Source of the DNA: Methanococcoides sp. AM1
GTDB taxonomy: Archaea > Halobacteriota > Methanosarcinia > Methanosarcinales > Methanosarcinaceae
Assembly: GCF_900774055.1 (NCBI RefSeq)
Contig: NZ_CAAGSW010000005.1
Location: 186,001 to 250,000 of the forward strand
Reading direction: 5' to 3'
DNA length: 64,000 nt
Part shown: piece by piece, positions 37,374 to 47,633 of the stretch
Position numbering within the stretch: the first letter of the stretch is position 1
Layout of the letters: every line of letters starts with the position of its first letter
Notes under the pieces: model-generated
The model's input: only the letters and a program-made list of their open reading frames with translations
Told to the model about the DNA's origin: nothing
Databases searched by the model: none
Translations under genes and position numbers: made by a program

Positions 37374-38099
37374 ATGGCAGAAAGAAAAGAACTATCAAAC
37401 CCTGACAGAAAGACAGCAATAATCGTAGGAATACTGTTCATTATTGCTACTGCATTTCTTTTTATTGGGGAGACATTTTACAAACCAATACTAAGTTCTC
37501 CCAATTATCTGGATATTGCATATCCAAACAGTACACTTGTAATAATTGGAATGCTTCTTGAATTTGTCTGTGTTCTTGCAATACCACTCATCGCCATATT
37601 CCTTTATCCTGTTCTAAGGAGGTATAGTGAAACATTGGCCATTGGATATGTTGTCTTCAGATTCTTTGAAGCGGTTTTATTTGTTGATTCTGAGATCAAC
37701 AAACTCTCACTGATCGGCCTAAGTCAGCAGTACTTAAATAATGAAGTAGTCGATGCTTCATATTTCCATATCATAGGCAGTTCAATTCAACATACGAACG
37801 AGTGGAACTTTTTGATCTATGTAATGATCTTTTGTTTCGGAGCTTTAATGCTCTACTATGTACTATATACCTCCGAACTTGTACCTCGTTTTATATCTGT
37901 CTGGGGATTTGCTGCTGCTTTATTTTTGTTGGCAGGCGCAGTACTGACTCTGGTAGGAGGATCTATTGGATTTTCAGAACTGAATTTTGAACTGATCTTT
38001 GCTCCACCGATCGCTGTGAATGAAATGGTTCTAGCGATATGGTTGATAGTTAAAGGATTCAATTCATCTGCCAAACCCGAAATAAAATCCCGAAGTTGA
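37374..38099 (+). CDS. DUF4386 multi-spanning membrane protein
   Basis: A ~241-residue membrane protein with about seven transmembrane helices. The opening NPDRKTAIIVGILFIIATAFLFIG and the LYPVLRRYSETLAIGYVVFRFFEA stretch are typical of DUF4386, a family of unknown function widespread in bacteria. Homologs in methanogens are sporadic as far as I know, which fits an accessory region. ATG 37356 is an alternative start, but MAERKE at 37374 begins closer to the family's usual N-terminus. It leads a run of three small membrane protein genes on the same strand. Confidence 0.8.
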   Translation: MAERKELSNPDRKTAIIVGILFIIATAFLFIGETFYKPILSSPNYLDIAYPNSTLVIIGMLLEFVCVLAIPLIAIFLYPVLRRYSETLAIGYVVFRFFEAVLFVDSEINKLSLIGLSQQYLNNEVVDASYFHIIGSSIQHTNEWNFLIYVMIFCFGALMLYYVLYTSELVPRFISVWGFAAALFLLAGAVLTLVGGSIGFSELNFELIFAPPIAVNEMVLAIWLIVKGFNSSAKPEIKSRS

Positions 38100-38137
38100 T
38101 TTATTGTAGCATTTGACAAAAAAATAGAGGTGACAAA

Positions 38138-38569
38138 ATGAACTCAGATGAAAATACTCCCACATTCTTAGAAGATGTGAAGATAAATGTGAAGATAAAG
38201 CTTTCAGCATTATGGGCAACTTTAATGTTTTTATATCTGTATTTGGATTTTTTCAAATTGTATGAACCAGGGTCTATAGAGGAAATCCTGGCGGGAAGAG
38301 TATGGGAATTTGAAATTACTCAGGCATGGGCGTTGTCAGCTATGGTACTAATGACAATTCCAAGTCTTATGGTCTTCCTGTCCATGGCATTACCAGCTAA
38401 AGCGAATCGCTTGGCAAACATCATAGTGGGTGCATTATATGTTTTTATTGGGATAGGGACCATGATAGGAGAGGTCTGGTACTTTTATTTATTTGGTCAT
38501 AGCCTAGGAGTTTTGCTTCTTTTGCTAATTGTCTGGTATGCATGGAAATGGCCTAAGCAGGAAGCATGA
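38138..38569 (+). CDS. DUF6326-like small membrane protein, copy 1
   Basis: A 143-residue protein with four transmembrane helices after a polar N-terminus. Segments KIKLSALWATLMFLYLYLDFF, AKANRLANIIVGALY and IVWYAWKWP match the next gene closely in position and sequence, so the two are tandem paralogs. I assign DUF6326 tentatively. AGAGGTGA before the ATG is a good ribosome binding site. It lies 38 bases after the DUF4386 gene and is probably co-transcribed with it. Confidence 0.7.
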   Translation: MNSDENTPTFLEDVKINVKIKLSALWATLMFLYLYLDFFKLYEPGSIEEILAGRVWEFEITQAWALSAMVLMTIPSLMVFLSMALPAKANRLANIIVGALYVFIGIGTMIGEVWYFYLFGHSLGVLLLLLIVWYAWKWPKQEA

Positions 38570-38659
38570 TACGCTTCTATCTTTTTAAACCACTCAGAGT
38601 AAAAGTAGCCATAACTTTAGATCATAATGATCAAATCTAACGAATTAGGAGAAATTGAA

Positions 38660-39052
38660 ATGGATATGAAGGAAAAGCTTTCATTATTGTGGATCTTTGT
38701 ACTATTTAATTATATTTATGCAGATATCACAACATTAATGGATTCTTCGGTACTAACGGAACTAATAACAGGATATGCAGGCGGTCTTCAGATCACCCAA
38801 GGATTTTTGTTGGGGGGAGCAATATTAATGGAGATTCCAATTGCCATGGTTGTTCTGTCCAGGGTATTGAAGTATAAAGCAAATCGCTTGGCAAACATCA
38901 TCGCAGGTACAATAAAAACTGCCGCTGTTTCCTTATCAATGTTTGTTGGAACTCCTGCTCTTTATTATATCTTTTTTGGAACTATAGAAATTGGGTGTAC
39001 CTTACTAATTATCTGGTATGCATGGAAGTGGACTGATGCTGAAGTAAATTAA
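38660..39052 (+). CDS. DUF6326-like small membrane protein, copy 2
   Basis: A 130-residue four-helix membrane protein, paralog of the gene just upstream: both keep a KxKLSxLW start, YxYxD in helix 1, KANRLANIIxG between helices 2 and 3, and IxWYAWKW at the end. The start at ATG 38660 is set by AGGAG eight bases upstream; the frame opens at 38627. Function is unknown. The tandem duplication suggests hetero-oligomer formation or recent expansion. Confidence 0.7.
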   Translation: MDMKEKLSLLWIFVLFNYIYADITTLMDSSVLTELITGYAGGLQITQGFLLGGAILMEIPIAMVVLSRVLKYKANRLANIIAGTIKTAAVSLSMFVGTPALYYIFFGTIEIGCTLLIIWYAWKWTDAEVN

Positions 39053-39134
39053 AGAAATTGAAATAACAAATCTTATTGTTGATTTTAGTTATAGCATTTT
39101 TCTTAAGGAAGGGATAAAAAATCCCTTCTCATTT

Positions 39135-39272
39135 TTAGTTTGAAAACCCTATTATCCAATTTTCCAATCCTTCCCTCACATAAGCATTGAGAGTAAACGG
39201 CTTCTCACTTCTGGCATTCTGCTTCATGTAGTGCAACGTACCTTTGGAGAATGCCATTTTTCCCCATAGCAT
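39135..39272 (-). pseudogene. C-terminal fragment of a broken gene (KGTLHYMKQNAR motif)
   Basis: Forty-five codons read on the minus strand with a strikingly conserved-looking middle: WGKMAFSKGTLHYMKQNAR followed by a PFTLN and VREGLENW ending. A stop lies just upstream in frame. It fits as the continuation of the fragment at 39920-40156, whose end EMSYTEWKK would align before WGKM. Some 650 bases including another gene now separate the parts. From memory, some Cas1 proteins end in a similar SKGTLHY segment; I could not verify this and no CRISPR array is present. Confidence 0.5.
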
Positions 39273-39296
39273 CCTCTAACCTTTGTAAACTAAAGT

Positions 39297-39599
39297 TTAT
39301 TTTTCTAGCAATGAAGTCCCTTCTGCTGCCTCCTCTATTGTCATTATAGGAGAGATCTTTCCAGTATGATGCGTTAACATCGGTGGTTTAAAGAATTCAG
39401 AAATTGCCTTCAAACTATCTGATTCGAGGATGAAATAGAAAATATGCTCGTTAGGGCAAACGTATGCTCCATTTATTTTTATGCCCAGTTTTTCTGCTGA
39501 GCTTCTCATTTCCCCAGCCCATTGCTTCATTTCTTCCTTGTATTCTTCTCTTCCAAAACACTGTTCAGGTGTATGCTCAAGGCTAATCATAAATAACAT
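39297..39599 (-). CDS. Small protein resembling ferredoxin-fold DUF3303-type proteins
   Basis: A 100-residue protein. It starts MLFMISLEHTPEQC, has a central helix (EEMKQWAGEMRSSAEKLGIKI), a strand pair (GAYVCPNEHIFYFILESDS) and ends with PPMLTHHTGKISPIMTIEEA. The pattern suggests a dimeric alpha-beta barrel as in DUF3303 or EthD-like proteins, but the assignment is weak. A GGGGG-containing ribosome binding site lies just before the ATG and a TTTTAAATA box about 45 bases upstream, so it appears expressed. It is inserted between two pieces of a broken gene. Confidence 0.6.
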   Translation of the reverse strand: MLFMISLEHTPEQCFGREEYKEEMKQWAGEMRSSAEKLGIKINGAYVCPNEHIFYFILESDSLKAISEFFKPPMLTHHTGKISPIMTIEEAAEGTSLLEK

Positions 39600-39919
39600 T
39601 CTTTATAACCCCCAATAACATCAAGCAGGATTAGTATTTAAAATATTGGTAATAGTGGTCTCTGCAAGAATATACTTCTAAATTTAGCTTTACAGAATAC
39701 CTATTTCCGATCTCAGAAATGACAACTGATAGGTGGATGGACAAAGTTTATTGTTGATTTTTTAGGTAAATTGTCTCAACAAAAAACTTCCCACGCCTTT
39801 TTATCAAGTCAATGTTAATTATTTTAGTAGAATGTACATAGTACTAACCTGTGCAAGAGGCTTGATAACATCCCTTATAGTCTTTGATGCACAGTTTATG
39901 GCGATATCAACATAATCAA
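39600..39919. other. Intergenic remnant region
   Basis: Besides the promoter of the small gene to its left, I see only AT-rich sequence and a 41-codon minus-strand frame (39819-39944) without start signals. It probably contains decayed coding sequence. Confidence 0.35.
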
Positions 39920-40156
39920 TTAGCTCAAATGAATCTTCTTCCATTCGGTATAGGACATTTCAATGATTTTCTTCCTCAACAGATCAGTATCATCCCTCTC
40001 AAATACATAAACAGGATTCATGAACTTATGCTTGATCAGAAAACAGCATGACCTAAAAATAAGGTCTTTTTCGTCAAATTCGAAACTCAAATAACGGTGC
40101 AATCCGCTAAAGAAGTGTAAAAGAAAAGAATAGTGTAAAGGATCCGCAGATCCCAT
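39920..40156 (-). pseudogene. Fragment of the same broken gene (upstream part)
   Basis: An open minus-strand frame of 78 codons ending DLLRKKIIEMSYTEWKKIHLS then stop. The last third resembles the scrap at 3.3 kb and would join naturally to the WGKMAFSKGTLHY fragment at 39.1 kb. There is no ribosome binding site before its ATG, and the start is probably arbitrary. It is best read as part of a decayed gene. The upstream half (LHYSFLLHFFSGLHRYL) matches nothing I know. Confidence 0.45.
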
Positions 40157-40210
40157 ACACTCAAAGTCCCATTCTCGCCAGAGTCGGGATTATTTACGTA
40201 TAATATTGTT

Positions 40211-40366
40211 TTACAGTTTTGCAATGATAGCATCGGTCATTCCGCTAAGGGATGCATCTCCACCCATATCGTAGGTAAGATACTTGCCTTCTCCAATGAC
40301 ATCCTCTGTTGCCTTGAAGATAGCATCTGTCTTCCCAACCCAAGCAGAAGCGGAAGCTTTAGCTCC
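40211..40366 (-). pseudogene. 3' remnant of the native isocitrate dehydrogenase gene
   Basis: The minus strand reads 51 codons, including AWVGKTDAIFKATEDVIGEGKYLTYDMGGDASLSGM in overlapping pieces, and stops at 40211. The YLTYDMGG motif and its distance from the stop are those of the C-terminus of the isocitrate/isopropylmalate dehydrogenase superfamily. An in-frame stop precedes it. The matching N-terminal part lies at 43580-43919. Everything between belongs to inserted DNA, and roughly 200 central codons of the native gene are missing. Confidence 0.8.
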
Positions 40367-40392
40367 CTAATCACATTGCTTATTTAGATACT

Positions 40393-40420
40393 AAAAAGCC
40401 CCGGTCGAAACCGGGGCTTT
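40393..40420 (-). terminator. Strong bacterial-style intrinsic terminator of icd
   Basis: A perfect ten-base-pair GC-rich hairpin (40395-40404 with 40411-40420, loop TCGAAA) is followed on the minus strand by a T run. It lies 20 bases past the icd stop and just before the native-gene remnant, so it marks one end of the inserted segment. Confidence 0.85.
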
Positions 40421-40441
40421 CCTTTTGTTTCCACAATAAAA

Positions 40442-42688
<2,247 letters not shown>

Positions 42689-42717
42689 TTAATAACATTT
42701 TATCGAAGCGAAGCGCT

Positions 42718-42948
42718 TTATTCTATATAAAGAGACCCCATCCCTTTTTTACCCAGGAATTCGTCATTTTGCACAATGATCTCTTCGCGGCTCATTGTCA
42801 TCTCCGGCCAACCTGTTATTTTCTGGTTTTTATAGGGTGTCCATTGAGCTTTTTCATGAAGTGTCTCTTCGGTAAGTAATTTCTCTTTTTCGGGATCGAA
42901 GATAACAAGATCGGCATCTTTACCGACTATAATATCCCCTTGTTCTCT
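42718..42948 (-). pseudogene. 3' fragment of a bacterial hydantoinase/dihydropyrimidinase gene
   Basis: The minus strand reads ~75 codons: GDIIVGKDADLVIFDPEK, then a WTPYKNQKITGWPEMTM segment and NDEFLGKKGMGSLYIE before the stop. This is the C-terminal end of cyclic amidohydrolases such as D-hydantoinase, dihydropyrimidinase or allantoinase, where GxDADLVxFDP and a final GxGxF are conserved. The catalytic barrel is absent. It ends 50 bases before the icd start, so it is probably the donor's upstream neighbour carried along by chance. Its other edge, near 42940, is a sharp join to unrelated coding sequence. Confidence 0.8.
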
Positions 42949-43462
42949 TTAGTTGATGTAAACTTGAATGAATGAGCATCACCCATCTTTTTTATGATAA
43001 TGGGAGGATTAAATCTGTTCTCTGAAAGAGTGAAGGTGAAACCTCCCTTATTCTTCCCTCTTGAATCTCCAACTTTTTTTGAGATCCTGCTTATGTCAAA
43101 AGGGAGGTTGAAACCAACACAAAGGGTTTCTAGCTCAAACACTTCTGGATAAAATACCTCATCAATAAACTCATTTAGAAGGTAAAGGGAGATCTCATTT
43201 TTCTTGCATAACTTAAAAAAGCCTCTTTTTCTTTTTCAGCGAGCATTGAAGGATCATAGAATAACCCCTCATGTTGAATGAAACCTTCATGATAGATCTG
43301 GAAAGAACCTATCTTGAAATTCTGGTATTGATCTATTGTTGTTTCAGTATCAAAGACCAATACCCTATCATGCCTTAATGGATCTTCTCTTGGTTTGAAG
43401 AAGGAGTTACTTGTAGACCCTTCAACCTTCTGAGTATATCCCCTTACAGCGATCTTAGACAT
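42940..43462 (-). pseudogene. Truncated, frameshifted DnaQ-like exonuclease gene
   Basis: Starting at ATG 43462 the product reads MSKIAVRGYTQ, then RVLVFDTETTIDQYQNFKIGSF (an ExoI motif of DEDD 3'-5' exonucleases, DxE), and after a frameshift near 43193 in an A-rich run continues as EVFELETLCVGFNLPFDISRISKKVG, where GFNLPFDIS is the ExoII-like motif. It is cut off at the join with the hydantoinase fragment. Such proteins occur on plasmids and mobile elements. Its start overlaps the stop of another gene fragment upstream. It cannot be functional as it stands. Confidence 0.65.
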
Positions 43463-43577
43463 CTTCCCCCAGCTCCCATCCAAGAGTGATCAAACGCTGT
43501 CCTAGTTCCTTTAACAAAGCTCCAATTGAAATGATATTGTAAGCTCTCTTGTTCTGAGAAGATGTTTTGCTAGATCT
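43455..43577 (-). pseudogene. C-terminal fragment of an unknown gene upstream of the exonuclease
   Basis: The last ~40 codons of a gene read SSKTSSQNKRAYNIISIGALLKE, then GQRLITLGWELGEDV and stop, with the stop overlapping the exonuclease ATG (ATGTCTAA). The overlap shows the two were once a coupled operon. The frame appears longer to 43811, but that part is antisense to the isocitrate dehydrogenase remnant and not real. The family is not recognised. Confidence 0.45.
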
Positions 43578-43579
43578 TA

Positions 43580-43919
43580 TTTTAGCCGAGTGGTGGGTTG
43601 GTGTTAGGGAAGGTCTTGACAGGACGGACGTTTGCATAAAGGTTGTATTTCTGCCTGATGGATACTGCCACACTTCTTGGGGAACCTGCTCCGCCAGGTG
43701 TTGTGGTAGGACCCTTGTAACATGCATCTGCTTCGTCAAGGATAGCACATGTCTCATCAGGAACAAGGGAAGTTCCACCGTTCTTCTCCCACCATTCTGC
43801 TCCTGCTTCACATTTCACGAACTCGACATTTGTGCCAACGGCCTCTGCCACTTTAAGCATAGCATCTACGAGTTCCGGTCCGACTCCATCTCCTTCAATT
43901 ACTGCTCAGTTTTGCTCAT
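43580..43919 (-). pseudogene. 5' remnant of the native isocitrate dehydrogenase gene
   Basis: From ATG 43919 the reading frame is broken after five codons by a one-base loss; in the next frame it continues AVIEGDGVGPELVDAMLK, then GTSLVPDETCAILDEADACYKGPTTTPGG in pieces, SPRSVAVSIRQKYNLYANVRPVK and FPNTNPPLG, where it stops at the junction. EGDGVGPE, GPTTTPGG, and SxRxxxxLYANxRP are signatures of NAD/NADP isocitrate and isopropylmalate dehydrogenases. The SPRSVAVSIRQKYNLYAN form fits isocitrate dehydrogenase best. The gene's end is at 40211-40366. Confidence 0.85.
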
Positions 43920-44093
43920 ATTATTGATTCCATTTTGTCGTTTAGAATAGTATAAAGGTTAAGTTAATTGTGTTATCATGTAACACATCGTCTGGATGCT
44001 TCTTAATCCCACATAGTATATATAAGGTATGGGAAATCAAAAACCTCCAAATCCTCGCAAAAAATGCAAGATTGGAAAGCCGGAACATAAGGG

Positions 44094-46436
44094 TCAAACT
44101 ATTGAAGTGTCCACAGTATGTATCGATGGTAATTCTATTACAAAAGAAACACCTTTTGGCGCGTTATCCTTTACAGATATGCCACCATGGTATCTTTCGA
44201 TTGTCTTTTTGACAATATAAAGTCCAAGACCCGTATTACCAGTGTCACCATACTTGAATCCTTCATCAAAAATGTACGATTTGACCTCATCGGGTATCCC
44301 GACACCATTATCCTTGAAACATATCTTACAATTGGTCTGATCATCTTCTATGATTACCTGAATGCTATCTGCTTTGCCATGTACCTGTGCATTCCTAATC
44401 AGATTCTCGATAACCGAAGGCAGGGCATTATCCGCCATGATGAGGGCATTGCCCTCTATCGAACTCTCAATATCGAAATGTCTGAATGCAGATTCAATAA
44501 GATCGTGGATGTGATAAGGCAGAAGTTCCTGATCATCCCGGAAGAATTGATATTCCATATCCTTCATGTTCTTGATCGTTTCCACACTCCTGTATGCAGA
44601 ATTGTGTGCCATTTCAAGGAACTTTGCATCTTTTTTGATATTATATAGCTCGATAGCATTTATCTCTACGTTCAGGTTATTTGCAACATCATGCCTCAGG
44701 ATCTTGTTCATCACCTTCAGGGTATCTGTAAGATCCTGCTGGCGTTTCTTAGATTCAAGGATCTCCTGGTACCTCCTGATGTTAGAAACAACAAGAGAGG
44801 AAGCATTTGAAATTATAATCGCTGTATTCAGATAATCACTTATATTCCCAGGATAGGACAATCCTTTGACTTCAACAGTCCCCATGACCCCGATATTACT
44901 TTTGATCTTCAGTAGGAAGCTATCCCGGTTCTCGTTTATCAGGTATTTTTTGTCGATATCCAGGAAATCCCTGTTCAGCTCATTATCCGGATCAGAACTT
45001 GTAGAAAATTCCGATTGAACAAGTCCATCTTTCAATGATATGTAACTGACCTTTTCCGGTGCAAACAGGATATAGTACATTTGGGTTATTTTCTCTGCGA
45101 CTTCTTTCTCATTTTTAAGTTCAACAAGTTCTTTTATGACCTCAATGGACATGGAACAGGAAGCCACCTTCTCTGTTGCTTCTTTTATTCTCCGGGCCTT
45201 ACTAACGCAGTCATGTTCAAGAACAATGTTCTCCAGCCTCATCTTTATTAGATCAGTATCCACAAGAATCGTCCTGAAGGGTTTTTCCGAGATCTTAGAA
45301 AGTGCCTCTATATTCTTTGAACTATCTTCATAGAATCCGGTCTCAAGATGAAGGATGGAGGAATATGACATGTCAATGTACTTTCTGATCCTTTCCCCGT
45401 TTAATCTTCTCTTATATTTTTCTTTAATAAGATCGACATATTCAGGCGAAACAAATTTAATAAAACTCTTACCGGTTATTTCTTCATAAGAATATCCAGA
45501 CATTTCCTGCATCGTTTTGTTCGCATATTTAATCACATCGCCTTGAAGGATAATTATGCCATCATTTCCATTTTCCACAAGAGTTGAGTACTTTTTTTCA
45601 CTCTCATAAAGCTTAATTTCAGCCTTCTTGCGGTTAGTTATATCTAGTGCAGTAAACGTAACCCCTTGCGAGAGATCGTCAGGGTTGATAGGCGATGAAC
45701 TAAGAAGAATATCAATGACCTTGCCATCTTTTCTTTGCCATTGTGTTTCTACTGTGCCAACCCCACATTTTTCGATCTGAGCATATTTTTCTTTACCCAC
45801 ATATTCATATTCATCATCACTAGGATAAAGGATCCTTGCACTCTGACCAACCAGTTCAGCCCTTGAATACCCTGTTATTTCGCAGACCAGATCATTGACA
45901 TGTTTTAGCACCCGGTTCTGGACAACGCCTATTCCTGTAGGTGCAGCCCTAAAAATACTCTGGAGCTCTGAATCCCTTTCTCGAAGTTCCTCCTCTGCTC
46001 GCTTTCGGTCATTTATATCTATATGTTGTAAAAGAACATGTGTAGGATAACTTCGCGAAAGAGGTGTGACCTTCATCAAGAACCAGTAGACCTCATCAGG
46101 ACCTTGGTATTGATATTCACTTTTAAAAATATCATTGGTCCCATTTATGACATCAGTTATACCTTTTGTTGCAGCAGAAGCATCAGTTGAATAATTGCCA
46201 TTTAATTCATCGCATACTTTCAAGTAATTAGTACCTTCACTGTATTTCCCCGGATCAAGACCATTGTCTTTAGCAAACTGTTTCCAACTTTGATTCGTAT
46301 AAATGATCAGGCCATCGGGAGAGATGATTGCAACATTTTCATCCCACATATCAAACAAACAGGTTGTTTTTAAAATATCTTCAAACCCAGATGGATAAGT
46401 GTTAATTCCTGATGAATTTTGGTCGTATTTTGTCAT
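44094..46436 (-). CDS. Multi-PAS sensor histidine kinase
   Basis: A 780-residue cytoplasmic signalling kinase. Three PAS domains are recognisable (roughly 20-125, 150-270 and 280-385), followed by a ~180-residue middle region that may be GAF-like. A phosphoacceptor segment (LRHDVANNLNVEINAIELY, about 580) follows, with the His of the archaeal LRHD type, then a HATPase domain with NLIRNAQVHG, DNGVGIPDE and GDTGNTGLGLYIVKK. The frame extends nine codons upstream, but MTKYDQ is the likelier start. No response regulator lies nearby, so its partner is unknown. It begins the conserved region to the right of the icd island. Confidence 0.9.
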   Translation of the reverse strand: MTKYDQNSSGINTYPSGFEDILKTTCLFDMWDENVAIISPDGLIIYTNQSWKQFAKDNGLDPGKYSEGTNYLKVCDELNGNYSTDASAATKGITDVINGTNDIFKSEYQYQGPDEVYWFLMKVTPLSRSYPTHVLLQHIDINDRKRAEEELRERDSELQSIFRAAPTGIGVVQNRVLKHVNDLVCEITGYSRAELVGQSARILYPSDDEYEYVGKEKYAQIEKCGVGTVETQWQRKDGKVIDILLSSSPINPDDLSQGVTFTALDITNRKKAEIKLYESEKKYSTLVENGNDGIIILQGDVIKYANKTMQEMSGYSYEEITGKSFIKFVSPEYVDLIKEKYKRRLNGERIRKYIDMSYSSILHLETGFYEDSSKNIEALSKISEKPFRTILVDTDLIKMRLENIVLEHDCVSKARRIKEATEKVASCSMSIEVIKELVELKNEKEVAEKITQMYYILFAPEKVSYISLKDGLVQSEFSTSSDPDNELNRDFLDIDKKYLINENRDSFLLKIKSNIGVMGTVEVKGLSYPGNISDYLNTAIIISNASSLVVSNIRRYQEILESKKRQQDLTDTLKVMNKILRHDVANNLNVEINAIELYNIKKDAKFLEMAHNSAYRSVETIKNMKDMEYQFFRDDQELLPYHIHDLIESAFRHFDIESSIEGNALIMADNALPSVIENLIRNAQVHGKADSIQVIIEDDQTNCKICFKDNGVGIPDEVKSYIFDEGFKYGDTGNTGLGLYIVKKTIERYHGGISVKDNAPKGVSFVIELPSIHTVDTSIV

Positions 46437-46734
46437 TGGCCACCAAACAAACATAATTGGCAATAAAGGGCATAAGCATGAATTTAATCGTTATATATAA
46501 ATTGATCTAGAATATAAAATTAACTATATACAAATCGTATGAAATTGTATGAATCGTATAACATTGTAGAAAGAAGATGATTTCCTGACAAATTTGATGG
46601 AACTACAAAACTAAATCAATTCGTCTGCCCTGTTTTTTCAAAACCTTCCAAACATATTGAGAACATTTTCCCGATAAAAGTACCAATGCTTAAAAGACAG
46701 TAACATTATCTGCTTTTACTACATCTATTAACAC

Positions 46735-47583
46735 ATGAACACATCACCAAAAATCCCCATCACCGATGAGCACATGCACATCGACCCCCGTGCAAAAGGG
46801 CTGAAAGCTGTCAAAGAGTTCCAGAATGCAGGGGGAACTCACATAATCCTGGTTACCAAACCAACGTGGACAATCGGAGTGGAAGTAACAAGACCAGAGG
46901 ACTACAGGATCGTCTTCGATGAGACCGTCGACCTTGCCAGACAGATCAACGAGACCGGCGTGAAGGCCTTCCCGGTACTTGGTGTGCATCCGGCTGAGAT
47001 CACCAAACTGACCGAACGCATGGAACTTGACAGAGCTGTTGAGCTTATGAAGAGCGGTCTTGAGATCGCTGCAAAGTACGTCGATGAAGGCCTTGCTGTA
47101 GGATTAAAGAGTGGGCGGCCTCACTATCCTGTCTCAGAGGAGATATGGGATGTATCCAATACCATCATGGAGCATGGATTTATGCTCGCAAAGGACCACG
47201 ACTGTGCGATCCAGCTGCACACAGAAAGTGTTGAGGAACCGGAACTGATCGATATTACAGAAAGAGCAAAGAGAACAGGCATCCAGCTGAATAAGGTGGT
47301 CAAACATTACGCACCCCCTCTTGTGAACGTTTGCGAGAAGCTTGGTATCTTCCCGGGAGTGCTTGCAGGCAAAGGAGCCATAGAACAGGCTCTCGAAGAA
47401 GGAACACGGTTCATGATGGAGACCGATTATATCGATGATCCTGACAGACCGGGGGCTGTACTGGGACCAAAGACAATACCCCGAAGGACGTTGAAACTTG
47501 TGGAAGAGCATGGAGAAGAGCCTTTCTGGAAAATTCACAAGGAGAATGTCGAAGAGGTCTATGAGGTAGAGATCGAGCTGTGA
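46735..47583 (+). CDS. TatD-related metal-dependent hydrolase (archaeal)
   Basis: A 282-residue amidohydrolase-fold protein. The metal motif DEHMHID is at residues 11-17, with further ligands in LGVHPAE, QLHTES, KHYAP and METDYIDD. This set matches the archaeal TatD-related family, thought to be DNases or other phosphoesterases. There is little leader: a TATA-like stretch lies ~30 bases upstream, so it may be leaderless. It is convergent with the superoxide reductase gene. Confidence 0.85.
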   Translation: MNTSPKIPITDEHMHIDPRAKGLKAVKEFQNAGGTHIILVTKPTWTIGVEVTRPEDYRIVFDETVDLARQINETGVKAFPVLGVHPAEITKLTERMELDRAVELMKSGLEIAAKYVDEGLAVGLKSGRPHYPVSEEIWDVSNTIMEHGFMLAKDHDCAIQLHTESVEEPELIDITERAKRTGIQLNKVVKHYAPPLVNVCEKLGIFPGVLAGKGAIEQALEEGTRFMMETDYIDDPDRPGAVLGPKTIPRRTLKLVEEHGEEPFWKIHKENVEEVYEVEIEL

Positions 47584-47633
47584 AGCTTGAATATTAGGTA
47601 TTAAGTATTAAATCCCAAACTTTTTTTTAATTT

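Noticed and set aside
39819-39944. 41-codon minus-strand frame (MEEDSFELIDYVD...)
   Set aside because: It looks moderately protein-like but has no ribosome binding site, overlaps another fragment, and cannot be linked to a family.
43455-43811. 118-codon minus-strand frame as one gene
   Set aside because: Its first two thirds overlap the well-supported native icd remnant in another frame; only the last ~40 codons look real.
44029-44220. 63-codon plus-strand frame beginning MGNQKPPNP
   Set aside because: Two thirds of it is antisense to the end of a well-supported histidine kinase, and it has no ribosome binding site.
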